Source: Nioella sp965215655 (lineage in GTDB: Bacteria > Pseudomonadota > Alphaproteobacteria > Rhodobacterales > Rhodobacteraceae). Taken from it: a DNA stretch of 64,000 nucleotides. The notes under the pieces were generated by a model, which did not search any database, was not told the DNA's origin, and saw only the letters and a list, made by a program, of their open reading frames with translations. Position numbers and translations under genes: made by a program. Positions 16,849 through 25,937 of the stretch are shown piece after piece. The stretch covers positions 620,001-684,000 of the forward strand of contig NZ_OZ244111.1 in the NCBI RefSeq assembly GCF_965215655.1, read 5' to 3'. The stretch's first letter is position 1, and each line of letters begins with the position of its first letter.

Positions 16849-16898
16849 TTACGCGCGTAAAAATTATGTTGACGCGCGTATGATTCTTTCGCATGGTG
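16849..16898 (+). promoter_or_regulatory. smo operon promoter with two operator-like sites
   Basis: The palindrome TTTACGCGCGTAAA (16849-16862) is followed 21 bp later by a second copy, TTGACGCGCGTA (16870-16881), two helical turns apart. The second copy overlaps a -35-like TTGACG (16870-16875), with CATGGT (16893-16898) at 17-bp spacing as a weak -10. A repressor bound here would block the promoter. The LacI-type regulator is encoded directly upstream. Confidence 0.6.
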
Positions 16899-16929
16899 CG
16901 GCGCATTACATCCATCAAGGGAGGACAGG

Positions 16930-18243
16930 ATGTCTTCGAAGACTCTTATTCGCACCACAAGTGCGCTTGCGCTGTGCCTGACTGCATCGGCAGCTCTGGC
17001 TCAGGACACGACCATCACCATCGCAACCGTGAACAATGGCGACATGATCCGCATGCAGGGCTATACGGACCAATTCACCGAGGCGACCGGTATCGCGGTT
17101 GAGTGGGTGACGCTGGAAGAAAACGTGCTGCGTCAGCGCGTCACCACCGACATCACCACCAATGGCGGTCAGTTCGACATCATGACCATCGGCATGTATG
17201 AAACCCCGATCTGGGGCGCCAATGGCTGGCTGGTTCCGCTGGACAACCTGTCCGAAGAGTACAATGTCGACGACATCCTGCCCGCCATGCGCGGCGGTCT
17301 GAGCCACGAGGGCACGCTCTATGCAGCGCCCTTCTATGGCGAAAGCTCCATGGTCATGTATCGCACCGACCTGATGGAAGCCGCAGGTCTGGAAATGCCC
17401 GAAGCGCCGACCTGGCAGTTCATCCGCGAAGCCGCAGCGGCGATGGACGACCCTGAAAACGGCGTCAACGGTATCTGCCTGCGCGGCAAGCCCGGTTGGG
17501 GGGAAGGCGGCGCCTTCATCACCGTGACAGGCAACTCCTTCGGTGCGCGTTGGTTCGATGAAAACTGGACCCCGCAGTTCGATCAGCCGGAATGGGCCGA
17601 GGCGCTGAACTTCTTCGTCAACCTGATGAACGACTACGGTCCGGACGGCTACGAGAACAACGGCTTCAACGAAAACCTGTCGCTGTTCCAGCAGGGCCTG
17701 TGCGGCATGTGGATCGACGCCACCGTTGCGGCCTCGTTCGTGACCAACCCCGATGACTCGGAGGTTGCTGACAGCGTCGGTTTTGCGCTGGCGCCGAATA
17801 GCGAAGGGGTTGATCGCCGCTCGAACTGGCTCTGGGCCTGGGCGCTGGCCATTCCGGCCGGTACGCAGCAGGCGGATGCCGCGCTGCAGTTCATCGAGTG
17901 GGCCACTTCGGCTGACTATATCGAACTGGTCGCCGAGAACGAAGGTTGGGCCAACGTCCCGCCGGGTGCACGGACCTCGCTCTATGAAAACCCCGACTAC
18001 ATCTCGGTTCCGTTCGCACAGATGACGCTGGACTCGATCCTCGCGGCTGACCCGAACAACCCGACCGTGGATCCCGTGCCTTATGTCGGCATCCAGTTCG
18101 CCGCCATCCCCGAATTCGCCGGGATCGCGACCGAGGTGAGTCAGGAGTTTGCCGCCGCCTACGCCGGTCAGCAGTCGGTGGAAGAGGCGCTTGAAAACGC
18201 GCAGGCGATCGCCAGCGAAGCCATGGAAGCTGCGGGCTACTAA
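16930..18243 (+). CDS. smoE: sorbitol/mannitol ABC transporter, substrate-binding protein
   Basis: A 437-residue periplasmic binding protein (family 1 solute-binding proteins). The signal peptide ends after residue 24 (AALA). The mature part begins DTTITIATVNNGDMIRMQGY, and GQFDIMTIGMYETPIWG matches SmoE-type polyol binders. It delivers hexitols to the SmoFG permease. GGGAGGA precedes the ATG at 16930. It is followed by two hairpins, one with a T-run, before smoF, which should make this transcript more abundant than the permease part, as is usual for such systems. Confidence 0.9.
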   Translation: MSSKTLIRTTSALALCLTASAALAQDTTITIATVNNGDMIRMQGYTDQFTEATGIAVEWVTLEENVLRQRVTTDITTNGGQFDIMTIGMYETPIWGANGWLVPLDNLSEEYNVDDILPAMRGGLSHEGTLYAAPFYGESSMVMYRTDLMEAAGLEMPEAPTWQFIREAAAAMDDPENGVNGICLRGKPGWGEGGAFITVTGNSFGARWFDENWTPQFDQPEWAEALNFFVNLMNDYGPDGYENNGFNENLSLFQQGLCGMWIDATVAASFVTNPDDSEVADSVGFALAPNSEGVDRRSNWLWAWALAIPAGTQQADAALQFIEWATSADYIELVAENEGWANVPPGARTSLYENPDYISVPFAQMTLDSILAADPNNPTVDPVPYVGIQFAAIPEFAGIATEVSQEFAAAYAGQQSVEEALENAQAIASEAMEAAGY

Positions 18244-18261
18244 TCCCTGTTTCTTCCTCCC

Positions 18262-18331
18262 GGGGGGCGGCCCTCATCCGCCCCCCAACACTCTCCCCTC
18301 TTTGCCGGTCGTATCTGGCCGGCCCTTTTTT
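18262..18331 (+). terminator. double hairpin between smoE and smoF
   Basis: Hairpin 1 is a perfect 9-bp stem (18262-18270 with 18278-18286, loop of 7). Hairpin 2 is a 7-bp stem with one G-U (18304-18310 with 18317-18323) followed by CCTTTTTT. The second is a full rho-independent terminator, so read-through or partial processing must supply the downstream permease genes. Confidence 0.75.
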
Positions 18332-18390
18332 CCCTTGGCATTCTGTCCCGAGCGCCCAACCCCGCGCCGACAGAAAGAGAGGATCCCGTC

Positions 18391-19257
18391 ATGGCCACCC
18401 AGCATTCCCGCTCTGCCGCCCGACTGATGATGGCGCCAGCGGTTTTCCTGCTCCTCGTCTGGATGCTTGTCCCGCTGTCGATGACGCTGTGGTTCTCGTT
18501 CCGACGCTTCCTGCCGCTGCGTGGCGGTGATCAGGGCTTCATCTGGTTCGAAAACTACTCGCGCTTCATTTCGTCCAGTTCGTTCTGGCCCGCGGTTCAG
18601 ACCACGCTGTTCATCGTCGGCGGCATTCTTCTGATCTCGGTCGTCTTCGGCATTCTGCTGGCGCTGCTGCTGGATCAGCCGATGTGGGGGCAGGGGATCG
18701 TCCGTATCCTCGTGATTGCACCGTTCTTCGTGATGCCGACCGTGTCGGCGCTGGTCTGGAAGAACATGTTCATGGACCCCACCAACGGCCTCTTCGCCCA
18801 TCTCTGGCGGGCCTTCGGGGCTGACCCGGTGGTCTGGCTGAGCGATGTGCCGCTCTTCTCGATCATCCTGATCGTGTCCTGGCAGTGGCTGCCTTTCGCG
18901 ACGCTGATCCTGCTGACCGCCATTCAGTCGCTGGACAGTGAACAGCTCGAAGCCGCGGAAATGGACGGCGCCGGACACTTGTCGCGCTTTGCCTATATCG
19001 TTCTGCCGCATCTGAGCCGCGCCATCACCATCGTGGTCCTGATCATGACGATCTTCCTTCTGTCGATCTTCGCGGAGATTTTCGTGACCACCGGCGGCGC
19101 CTTCGGCAGCCGCACCCTGACCTACCTGATCTACCAGCGCGTGCTGGAAAGTCAGAATGTCGGCCTCGGCAGCGCGGGCGGTGTCTACGCCATCATCCTC
19201 GCCAATATCGTTGCGCTCTTCCTGATGCGCGTCGTCGGCAAGAACCTGGACGCCTGA
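18391..19257 (+). CDS. smoF: sorbitol/mannitol ABC transporter permease
   Basis: A 288-residue inner-membrane subunit of the MalF type with six predicted helices, beginning LMMAPAVFLLLVWMLVPLSM. The EAA-like loop is EAAEMDGAGHLSRFAYIVLP near residue 190, the contact site for the ATPase. AGAGAGGA precedes the ATG at 18391. It pairs with the next gene to form the translocation pore. Confidence 0.92.
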   Translation: MATQHSRSAARLMMAPAVFLLLVWMLVPLSMTLWFSFRRFLPLRGGDQGFIWFENYSRFISSSSFWPAVQTTLFIVGGILLISVVFGILLALLLDQPMWGQGIVRILVIAPFFVMPTVSALVWKNMFMDPTNGLFAHLWRAFGADPVVWLSDVPLFSIILIVSWQWLPFATLILLTAIQSLDSEQLEAAEMDGAGHLSRFAYIVLPHLSRAITIVVLIMTIFLLSIFAEIFVTTGGAFGSRTLTYLIYQRVLESQNVGLGSAGGVYAIILANIVALFLMRVVGKNLDA

Positions 19258-19270
19258 GGAGGACCTGACC

Positions 19271-20101
19271 ATGGCACGTGCCGTTTCAAACCCGCGCAAG
19301 GCGCTCAACACCGCAATCGCCTGGGGCATTGGTCTGCTGATCTTCTTCCCGATCCTGTGGACCATCCTGACCAGCTTCAAGACCGAGGCCGAGGCCATTG
19401 CAAACCCGCCTGTCTTCTTGGCCTTTGACTGGACGCTCGAAAACTACGCCATCGTGCAGGAACGCTCTAATTACATGCGGTTTCTGTGGAACTCGGTCTT
19501 CATCGCAGGGGGCTCCACGCTGCTTGGTGTCATCATCGCGGTGCCTGCCGCCTGGTCCATGGCCTTCGTGCCCTCACGCCGGACCAAGGACATCCTGATG
19601 TGGATGCTGTCGACCAAGATGCTGCCCGCCGTGGGGGTGCTCTACCCGATCTACCTGCTCTGCATTCAACTTGGCGTGCTCGACAACCGCTTTGCACTGG
19701 TCGTGATCCTGATGCTGATCAACCTGCCGATCATCGTCTGGATGCTTTACACCTACTTCAAGGAGATCCCGGGCGAGATCCTGGAAGCCGCGCGGATGGA
19801 CGGAGCCGGACTGAAAGAGGAAATCCTCTATGTCCTGACTCCCATGGCCGTACCGGGCATCGCCTCGACCCTGCTGTTGAACTTCATCCTCGCGTGGAAC
19901 GAAGCCTTCTGGACGCTGAACCTGACCGCCGTCGATGCCGCGCCTCTGACCGCCTTTATCGCCAGCTATTCCAGCCCCGAGGGCCTGTTCTTCGCCAAGC
20001 TCAGCGCGGCCTCGACCATGGCCATCGCGCCGATCCTCATCCTTGGCTGGTTCAGCCAGAAACAACTCGTCCGTGGCCTGACCTTCGGCGCCGTCAAATA
20101 A
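19271..20101 (+). CDS. smoG: sorbitol/mannitol ABC transporter permease
   Basis: A 276-residue MalG-type permease subunit. Six hydrophobic segments are visible and the EAA loop is LEAARMDGAGLKEEILYVLT near residue 175. GAGGAGG lies just upstream of the ATG at 19271, 13 bp after smoF. Together with SmoF and two copies of SmoK it would form the importer. Confidence 0.92.
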   Translation: MARAVSNPRKALNTAIAWGIGLLIFFPILWTILTSFKTEAEAIANPPVFLAFDWTLENYAIVQERSNYMRFLWNSVFIAGGSTLLGVIIAVPAAWSMAFVPSRRTKDILMWMLSTKMLPAVGVLYPIYLLCIQLGVLDNRFALVVILMLINLPIIVWMLYTYFKEIPGEILEAARMDGAGLKEEILYVLTPMAVPGIASTLLLNFILAWNEAFWTLNLTAVDAAPLTAFIASYSSPEGLFFAKLSAASTMAIAPILILGWFSQKQLVRGLTFGAVK

Positions 20102-20113
20102 GGAACCAAGAAC

Positions 20114-21118
20114 ATGGGACGCATTACGCTTGATAAAGTCCGCAAGGCCTTCGGCGAGGTCGAGGTCATCCCGCCGCTGGACCTGACCATCGAAGACGGT
20201 GAATTTGTTGTCTTCGTCGGCCCCTCAGGTTGTGGCAAATCCACCCTTCTGCGCCTGATCGCGGGGCTGGAGGACGTGACCGACGGGCAGATCCGCATCG
20301 ACGGCGAAGACGCCACGATGGTGCCCCCCGCAAAACGGGGCCTCGCCATGGTCTTCCAGTCCTACGCGCTCTATCCGCATATGTCGGTGCGCAAGAACAT
20401 CGCCTTCCCGATGAAGATGGCGGGCATTCCCCAGGATGAACAGAACCGCCGGATCGAAGCCGCCGCCAAGGCGCTGAACCTCACCGACTATCTCGACCGC
20501 AGGCCGGGCCAGCTGTCGGGCGGGCAGCGTCAGCGCGTTGCCATAGGACGGGCCATTGTGCGCGAACCGGCGGCCTTCCTCTTCGACGAACCGCTGTCGA
20601 ACCTCGACGCCGCGCTGCGCCACGGGATGCGTCTGGAAATCAGCGAACTGCACAAGCGGCTGGACACCACCATGATCTACGTCACCCACGATCAGGTGGA
20701 AGCGATGACCATGGCCGACAAGATCGTGGTCCTTCAGGCCGGCGTAATCGAACAGGTGGGAAGCCCGCTGGAACTCTATCGTTCTCCACGCAACCTCTTT
20801 GTCGCAGGCTTTATCGGCTCGCCCAAGATGAACATGCTGACGGGTGAGGAAGCCTCCAAACGCGGGGCGCATACCATTGGCATCCGGCCGGAGCATGTCT
20901 CGATCTCGACCACCGAAGGCGCATGGAAAGGCACTGTCGGCGTCGCGGAACATCTCGGCTCCGACACCTTCCTGCATGTGCACCGCGAAACCGGCGGGGA
21001 CCCGATGACCGTTCGGGTGGATGGTGAATTCGGCGTGCGTCACGGCGATAGCGTCTGGCTGACCCCGCAGGAGGATCAGATTCACAAGTTCGATGCCCAG
21101 GGGCTGCGCATCGCATGA
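20114..21118 (+). CDS. smoK: sorbitol/mannitol ABC transporter ATP-binding protein
   Basis: A 334-residue ATPase of the MalK/UgpC group. Walker A is GPSGCGKST at residues 36-44, the Q-loop lies in MVFQSYALYPHMSV, the signature is LSGGQRQRVAIGRA near residue 137, Walker B is FLFDEPLSNLD and the switch histidine is in YVTHDQVEAMTMADK. The C-terminal part (IGIRPEHVSI) is the OB-fold regulatory domain. Its TGA overlaps the ATG of smoS by 4 bp. Confidence 0.95.
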   Translation: MGRITLDKVRKAFGEVEVIPPLDLTIEDGEFVVFVGPSGCGKSTLLRLIAGLEDVTDGQIRIDGEDATMVPPAKRGLAMVFQSYALYPHMSVRKNIAFPMKMAGIPQDEQNRRIEAAAKALNLTDYLDRRPGQLSGGQRQRVAIGRAIVREPAAFLFDEPLSNLDAALRHGMRLEISELHKRLDTTMIYVTHDQVEAMTMADKIVVLQAGVIEQVGSPLELYRSPRNLFVAGFIGSPKMNMLTGEEASKRGAHTIGIRPEHVSISTTEGAWKGTVGVAEHLGSDTFLHVHRETGGDPMTVRVDGEFGVRHGDSVWLTPQEDQIHKFDAQGLRIA

Positions 21119-21888
21119 ACCGGCTGGCTGGAAAAACGGCGCTGATCACCGGCGCGGCGCGGGGCATCGGTCTGGCTTTTGCAAAGGCCTATGTCGCCGA
21201 GGGCGCGCGGGTGGCCATTGCCGATATCGACATGGACCGTGCGCGCGCATCGGCCTCCGAGATCGGAGAGGCCGCAATTGCCGTGCGGATGGACGTGACC
21301 GATCAGACCAGCATCGAGGCCGCAGTGGCCGAAACAGCCGCCGCTTTCGGCCAGATCGACATCCTGATCAACAACGCCGCGATCTTTTCCGCCGCCCCGA
21401 TCGTCGAGATCACCCGCGAAGACTTCGACCGGGTGTTCCAGATCAACGTGGCGGGTGCGCTTTTCACGATGCAGGCGGTTGCCAAGCACATGATAGAGCG
21501 CGGGCAGGGTGGCAAGATCATCAACATGGCCAGCCAGGCGGGTCGTCGGGGTGAGGCGCTTGTCGGGGTCTATTGCGCCTCCAAGGCTGCCATCATCAGC
21601 CTGACCCAGTCGGCGGGGCTGAACCTGATCCAACACGGGATCAATGTGAACGCCATCGCCCCCGGCGTTGTGGACGGGGAACACTGGGACGGCGTCGACG
21701 CGTTCTTCGCCAAATACGAAAACAAGGCCCCCGGACAGAAGAAGCGCGAGGTCGGCGAAGCCGTTCCCTTCGGCCGCATGGGCACTGCACAGGATCTGAC
21801 CGGCATGGCCGTGTTTCTGGCCTCGCCCGAGGCAGATTATATCGTCGCCCAGACATACAATGTCGACGGCGGCAACTGGATGAGCTGA
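21115..21888 (+). CDS. smoS: sorbitol dehydrogenase (short-chain dehydrogenase, L-iditol 2-dehydrogenase)
   Basis: A 257-residue NAD-dependent short-chain dehydrogenase that would oxidise D-sorbitol to D-fructose in the cytoplasm. TGAARGIG at residues 12-19 binds the nucleotide; D38 in IADIDM favours NAD over NADP; the catalytic S140, Y153 and K157 (YCASK) are in place. Length and position match SmoS of Rhodobacter sphaeroides. It is translationally coupled to smoK. Confidence 0.93.
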   Translation: MNRLAGKTALITGAARGIGLAFAKAYVAEGARVAIADIDMDRARASASEIGEAAIAVRMDVTDQTSIEAAVAETAAAFGQIDILINNAAIFSAAPIVEITREDFDRVFQINVAGALFTMQAVAKHMIERGQGGKIINMASQAGRRGEALVGVYCASKAAIISLTQSAGLNLIQHGINVNAIAPGVVDGEHWDGVDAFFAKYENKAPGQKKREVGEAVPFGRMGTAQDLTGMAVFLASPEADYIVAQTYNVDGGNWMS

Positions 21889-21900
21889 GGGAGACCGGCC

Positions 21901-23394
21901 ATGGCCAGCGCCGTGCACAAGACATTCTCGGATCTGCTTCCTCTGTCGAATGCCAATCTGGTGGCTTTGCCCGCAGAGGTGCGGCGCCCAGGCTATGACC
22001 GGTCTGGCCTGACCGCCGGCATCATCCATATCGGCGTGGGCAATTTTCATCGTGCGCATCAGGCCTGGTATCTGAGCCGGCTGATGGAGATGGGGCTGGC
22101 GCAGGACTGGGCCATCCTTGGGGCCGGAGTCCGGCCCTATGATGCCGCCATGCGCGGCAAGCTGCTGGCGCAGGATTGCCTGACAACCCTGATCGAGCTG
22201 GACGGCGATCACCGGGCGGCAGAGGTCATCGGCTCGATGATCGACTATGTGCCGGTTGCCGAAGGTCACGGCCCGTTGATTGCGGCGATGGCCGATCCCG
22301 CCATTCGCATCGTTGCGATGACCGTGACGGAGGGCGGGTATTTTCAGTTGGGTGGGGCGCTGGATATCGCTCATCCCGAGATCGTCCATGATGCGGCGAA
22401 TCCCGACCGGCCCGGCACCGTGTTTGGCGCGATCATCGCGGCGCTGCGGCTGCGGCGGGAAAGGGGGGACGGACCCGTCACGCTGCTGAGCTGTGACAAC
22501 CTGCAGGGCAATGGCGCGATCCTGCGGGGAGTTGTCCTCGGGTTGGCGCGCCTTTCCGACCCTGCGCTGGCCGACTGGATCGAGGACAGCTGCAGCTTTC
22601 CCAATTCCATGGTGGATTGCATCGTTCCGGCCACCGGTGAACGAGAGCTGGAATTCGCCCGGGCCTTCGGGGTGAACGACGCTGCACCCGTCTCGCACGA
22701 GGCGTTCCGGCAGTGGGTGATAGAGGATGATTTCTGCGCGGGGCGCCCGCCGCTGGAGAAGGTCGGAGTCACCTTTTCGGGCTCGGTTCACGACTACGAG
22801 ATGATGAAGCTGCGCATTCTGAACGCGGGGCATCAGATGGTGGCGAATGCGGGGGCTCTGCTGGGGCTGGAAACGATTGCCGAGGCGGCGATGCACCCGG
22901 CTGTCGGGGCGTTCCTGCACAAGGTGTTGAGCGAGGAGGTCGCGCCGCATGTCCCCTCTGTGGCAGAGTTCACGCCGGACCAGTACATCGCGCTGATCAA
23001 GCGGCGCTTTTCCAACCCGTCCATCGTCGACACCACGCGGCGGGTGGCGTTCGACGGCTCCAGCAGGCATCCCGGTTTCGTGCTGCCCTCGCTGCGCGAT
23101 GCCCTCTTGTCGGACGGCGGATTTTCCGGGCTGGCCCTGACCGAAGCCCTATGGGCGCGCTATTGTCTGGGAACGACCGAGGCCGGGGAGGCCATCGCTG
23201 CAAACGACCCGCAATGGGACCGGCTGACGAAATGCGCCAGAGCGGCCGTGGACCGCCCGCAAGAATGGCTGGAGATGTCGGCAATCTACGGCGATCTCTC
23301 GCGGGATTCGCGCTTTGCAGCCGCTTTCGCGGGCTGGATGGGAGTCCTCACCCAAGACGGTGTGGAGGCGGCGATTGCGCTATATGTCAGCTAA
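21901..23394 (+). CDS. mtlK: mannitol 2-dehydrogenase
   Basis: A 497-residue long-chain polyol dehydrogenase converting D-mannitol to D-fructose with NAD. The N-terminal nucleotide-binding block is IIHIGVGNFHRAHQAWYL at residues 41-58, and the catalytic K303, N308 and H311 (KLRILNAGH) are present. GAGGGAGA precedes the ATG at 21901, 12 bp after smoS. It is the last gene of the operon and its stop overlaps that of the convergent desaturase gene. A fructokinase is not found in this window. Confidence 0.95.
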   Translation: MASAVHKTFSDLLPLSNANLVALPAEVRRPGYDRSGLTAGIIHIGVGNFHRAHQAWYLSRLMEMGLAQDWAILGAGVRPYDAAMRGKLLAQDCLTTLIELDGDHRAAEVIGSMIDYVPVAEGHGPLIAAMADPAIRIVAMTVTEGGYFQLGGALDIAHPEIVHDAANPDRPGTVFGAIIAALRLRRERGDGPVTLLSCDNLQGNGAILRGVVLGLARLSDPALADWIEDSCSFPNSMVDCIVPATGERELEFARAFGVNDAAPVSHEAFRQWVIEDDFCAGRPPLEKVGVTFSGSVHDYEMMKLRILNAGHQMVANAGALLGLETIAEAAMHPAVGAFLHKVLSEEVAPHVPSVAEFTPDQYIALIKRRFSNPSIVDTTRRVAFDGSSRHPGFVLPSLRDALLSDGGFSGLALTEALWARYCLGTTEAGEAIAANDPQWDRLTKCARAAVDRPQEWLEMSAIYGDLSRDSRFAAAFAGWMGVLTQDGVEAAIALYVS

Positions 23395-24386
23395 CCCGTC
23401 ATCCGTTGCATCAAGCCACCGAACACCCGCCGTTCATTCGGGAAGGGCACCAGGCGTTCCTGATCCTCGTCCCACAGCTTCAGGGTGAAACTGCGGATCG
23501 CCTCTGGCCAGTTGATCGTCGGCAGGTCGAACTGGTCACGGATGGCCCGGTGACATTTGCGCAGACGATAGCTGGGAATATTGGCGTTGAAATGGTGGAT
23601 GTCGTGATAGGCGATGTTTCCGGTTGCCAGATCGAACCACCAGCCCAAATCCAACGCTGACGACCCTTGCAGCGCTGCCTGATCGTGGCGCAGGTCGGGG
23701 CGGCGGTCCCAGTAGGTATCCTCGAAATTGTGCTGAAGATAGACGAGGAACACGCCGGAACAGGCCGCTACGAAGACGGTGGCCAGATAGACCATCAGCG
23801 CGGGCATGCCGCCAAGCCAGTAGAGAAGCCCGATCCAGGTCAGCAGCAGCGCATCATGCACCAGTACGCCGCCCGGTCCCACCTTCATCGTGTTTTTGGG
23901 CCAGCGATAGCGTAGGGCATAAACGAAGATGCCCCCGATGGGGATCAGGATCAGCGGGTTGCGGTACAGCCGGTAGAACAGGCGCGCCTTCCAGTCGGCT
24001 TCGTTCCATTCCCGCAGGGTCATGGTGTGGATCTCGCCCGAGCGGCGTTCTTCCAGATCACCAAGGAACTTGTGGTGTTCGTTGTGATTGTACTGCATCG
24101 CCCTGTAGGGGGTCAGCGTGAAGGTCGACAGGCCGTAACCGGCCCAATCGTTCATCCACCGCTTCGAGAACAGGGAATTATGCCCGCAATCATGTTGCAG
24201 CACATAAAGCCTGACACCCGACAGCGCGTTGATGACCACCAGCGGGGCCACCAGATACCAGGCGTCGTAGAAATGGACGGCAAGGTAGAGCGTCAGGAAA
24301 TAGACGGCGAAGGTGCCGAAATAACTGGCCGAGGCAAGCGCGTCGCAGCGCTCGCAATAGGCGCGGGTGACTTCTCGTATCGACAT
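23391..24386 (-). CDS. membrane fatty acid desaturase
   Basis: A 331-residue integral membrane di-iron desaturase. The three histidine boxes are H65-DCG-H69, H101-NE-HH105 and H261-DI-HH265, the spacing of acyl-lipid (omega-6/omega-3 type) desaturases. Four or more hydrophobic segments surround them. It would introduce a double bond into membrane acyl chains using oxygen. The regioselectivity, or a carotenoid-type substrate instead, cannot be decided from sequence. It is a single gene convergent with mtlK. Confidence 0.88.
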   Translation of the reverse strand: MSIREVTRAYCERCDALASASYFGTFAVYFLTLYLAVHFYDAWYLVAPLVVINALSGVRLYVLQHDCGHNSLFSKRWMNDWAGYGLSTFTLTPYRAMQYNHNEHHKFLGDLEERRSGEIHTMTLREWNEADWKARLFYRLYRNPLILIPIGGIFVYALRYRWPKNTMKVGPGGVLVHDALLLTWIGLLYWLGGMPALMVYLATVFVAACSGVFLVYLQHNFEDTYWDRRPDLRHDQAALQGSSALDLGWWFDLATGNIAYHDIHHFNANIPSYRLRKCHRAIRDQFDLPTINWPEAIRSFTLKLWDEDQERLVPFPNERRVFGGLMQRMTG

Positions 24387-24541
24387 TGAACCGGTCTCTT
24401 GTTCTGTCTCGCACGAGGTGCCGGTCTGGCCCGGTCCCTCGCATCAGGAAGATGTGGTCGTCGCGTAGCCATTTCAAATTTTGGTTACAGGAATCTAACG
24501 GAAAATTTCGCTTCGGTCGACTCCGGCCCCGTCGGTCGGCA

Positions 24542-25762
24542 TCAGGCCGCCATTGGTGCCGCTTGGCGGGGCCGGGATTGCAGCAGGATCAGCGCCATGA
24601 TTCCGATGTTCAGAACGTTGAAGGCGATGCCGTTGATGAAGGCCCATTGGTAGCTGCCGGTGACGTCATAGATCCAGCCCGACATCCAGCCGCCCATGGC
24701 CATGCCCGCGATGGTCGACATCATCACCAGCCCCACCCGCGCGCCGGCCTCTCTCGGGGGCAGGTATTCGCGCACGATGATGGCGTAGCTCGGCACGATG
24801 CCCCCTTGGCTGAGCCCGAAGACGAGGCTGACGATATAAAGCGAAGTGAGCCCCGTGGTCGGCAGATAAAGGAACAGTGCGATGCACTGCAGGGCAGAGC
24901 CGATAAGCAGCGTCGTCACGCCTCCCAGCCAGTCGGCCAGTGCGCCTGAAACCAGCCGCGAGGCCACTCCGCCAAACAGCATCAGGGACAGCATCTCGGC
25001 CCCGATGGCGGGCCCGTAGCCAAGGTCGGTGCAGAAGGCGACGATATGGACCTGCGGCATCGACATGGCGACGCAGCAGCCGATGCCCGCAATGGCCAGC
25101 AGCATGGTCAGGGTCCGGGGCGAAAAGCTGACCGCGCGTGCGCGCAGGGCGGCGGAGGCCTCGGCTTCCACGCGCGCGGCCTCCGGCACGCGGGCGCGCA
25201 GCAGCAAAGACAGGGGCACCATCACAAGCAGCGTGACCACCGCCAGCACCAGATAGGCCGTGCGCCACCCTTGGGTGGAGAGGATATCGGCTAGGATCAG
25301 CGGCCAGATCGCGCCCGAGAGGTAGTTCGACGAGGCTGCGATGGCCACCGCAATCCCCCGTCGGCGCAGGAACCAGTGCGAAACATCGGCGATGAGCGGC
25401 CCGAAACAGGTGGCGGTGCCAAAGCCGATCAGCAATTGCAGCGCCGATAGCGTGGCGATATTGGGCGCGATCGCCGCCCCGGCGAACCCTGCCGCAATCA
25501 ATCCGGACGCGGCTATCATCGAGGCGGTCATTCCCCACCGGTCCACGGCCCGACCAATAAGGTAGTTGCCAAGCGCGAATCCGACCATGGTCAGCGTGTA
25601 CGGCAGCGAGGCATCGCCCCGGTCGACGTTGAACTCTGCCTGAACGGCGGGAAGGATGACAATGATCGCCCACATGCCCACATTGCCCACCAACCCGATG
25701 GTCAGCGAGACGGCAAGGCGAATCCAGGAGGCGCGCGAGTCGAGGGTGGAGGCGGGCGTCAT
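24542..25762 (-). CDS. major facilitator superfamily transporter
   Basis: A 406-residue permease with about 12 membrane helices. The loop 2-3 region contains GRAVDRWGMTASM, a typical MFS motif A relative, and the second half has ADWLGGVTTLLIG in the equivalent position. The start at 25762 (MTPASTLDSRASW) is preferred; the open frame continues upstream antisense to msrA but has no sensible start there. It resembles monocarboxylate/oxalate-type MFS proteins. Substrate unknown. It is divergent from msrA. Confidence 0.85.
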   Translation of the reverse strand: MTPASTLDSRASWIRLAVSLTIGLVGNVGMWAIIVILPAVQAEFNVDRGDASLPYTLTMVGFALGNYLIGRAVDRWGMTASMIAASGLIAAGFAGAAIAPNIATLSALQLLIGFGTATCFGPLIADVSHWFLRRRGIAVAIAASSNYLSGAIWPLILADILSTQGWRTAYLVLAVVTLLVMVPLSLLLRARVPEAARVEAEASAALRARAVSFSPRTLTMLLAIAGIGCCVAMSMPQVHIVAFCTDLGYGPAIGAEMLSLMLFGGVASRLVSGALADWLGGVTTLLIGSALQCIALFLYLPTTGLTSLYIVSLVFGLSQGGIVPSYAIIVREYLPPREAGARVGLVMMSTIAGMAMGGWMSGWIYDVTGSYQWAFINGIAFNVLNIGIMALILLQSRPRQAAPMAA

Positions 25763-25937
25763 GGGGCGGACGTTAGGCGCGCTTCGGGGGATTGGGAAGG
25801 GGAACGTTGCGATTGACATGATCTTCGTGATCGCAGCGTCGTGATCCGTGTCGAGGTAGGGCACATCTGGTCTCGGGACGGCTTGCGCCCCATCTATGGA
25901 CGGATGCAAGATACCGGTAGCAAAGGGGAGACGCGCA

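Noticed and set aside
16870..16885. TTGACG with TATGAT as promoter
   Set aside because: The spacing is only 4 bp; the -10 at 16893 with 17-bp spacing is the better reading.
15675..16958. A long minus-strand open frame opposite the LacI-type gene
   Set aside because: High-GC antisense shadow; composition Pro/Arg/Gly-rich without a domain.
18274..19398. Charged, His/Gln/Arg-rich minus-strand frame opposite smoF
   Set aside because: Antisense shadow of a membrane protein gene; the sense strand has clear ABC permease motifs.
21082..23070. A 662-codon minus-strand frame opposite smoS and mtlK
   Set aside because: Spans two well-identified plus-strand genes, no domain or start signal.
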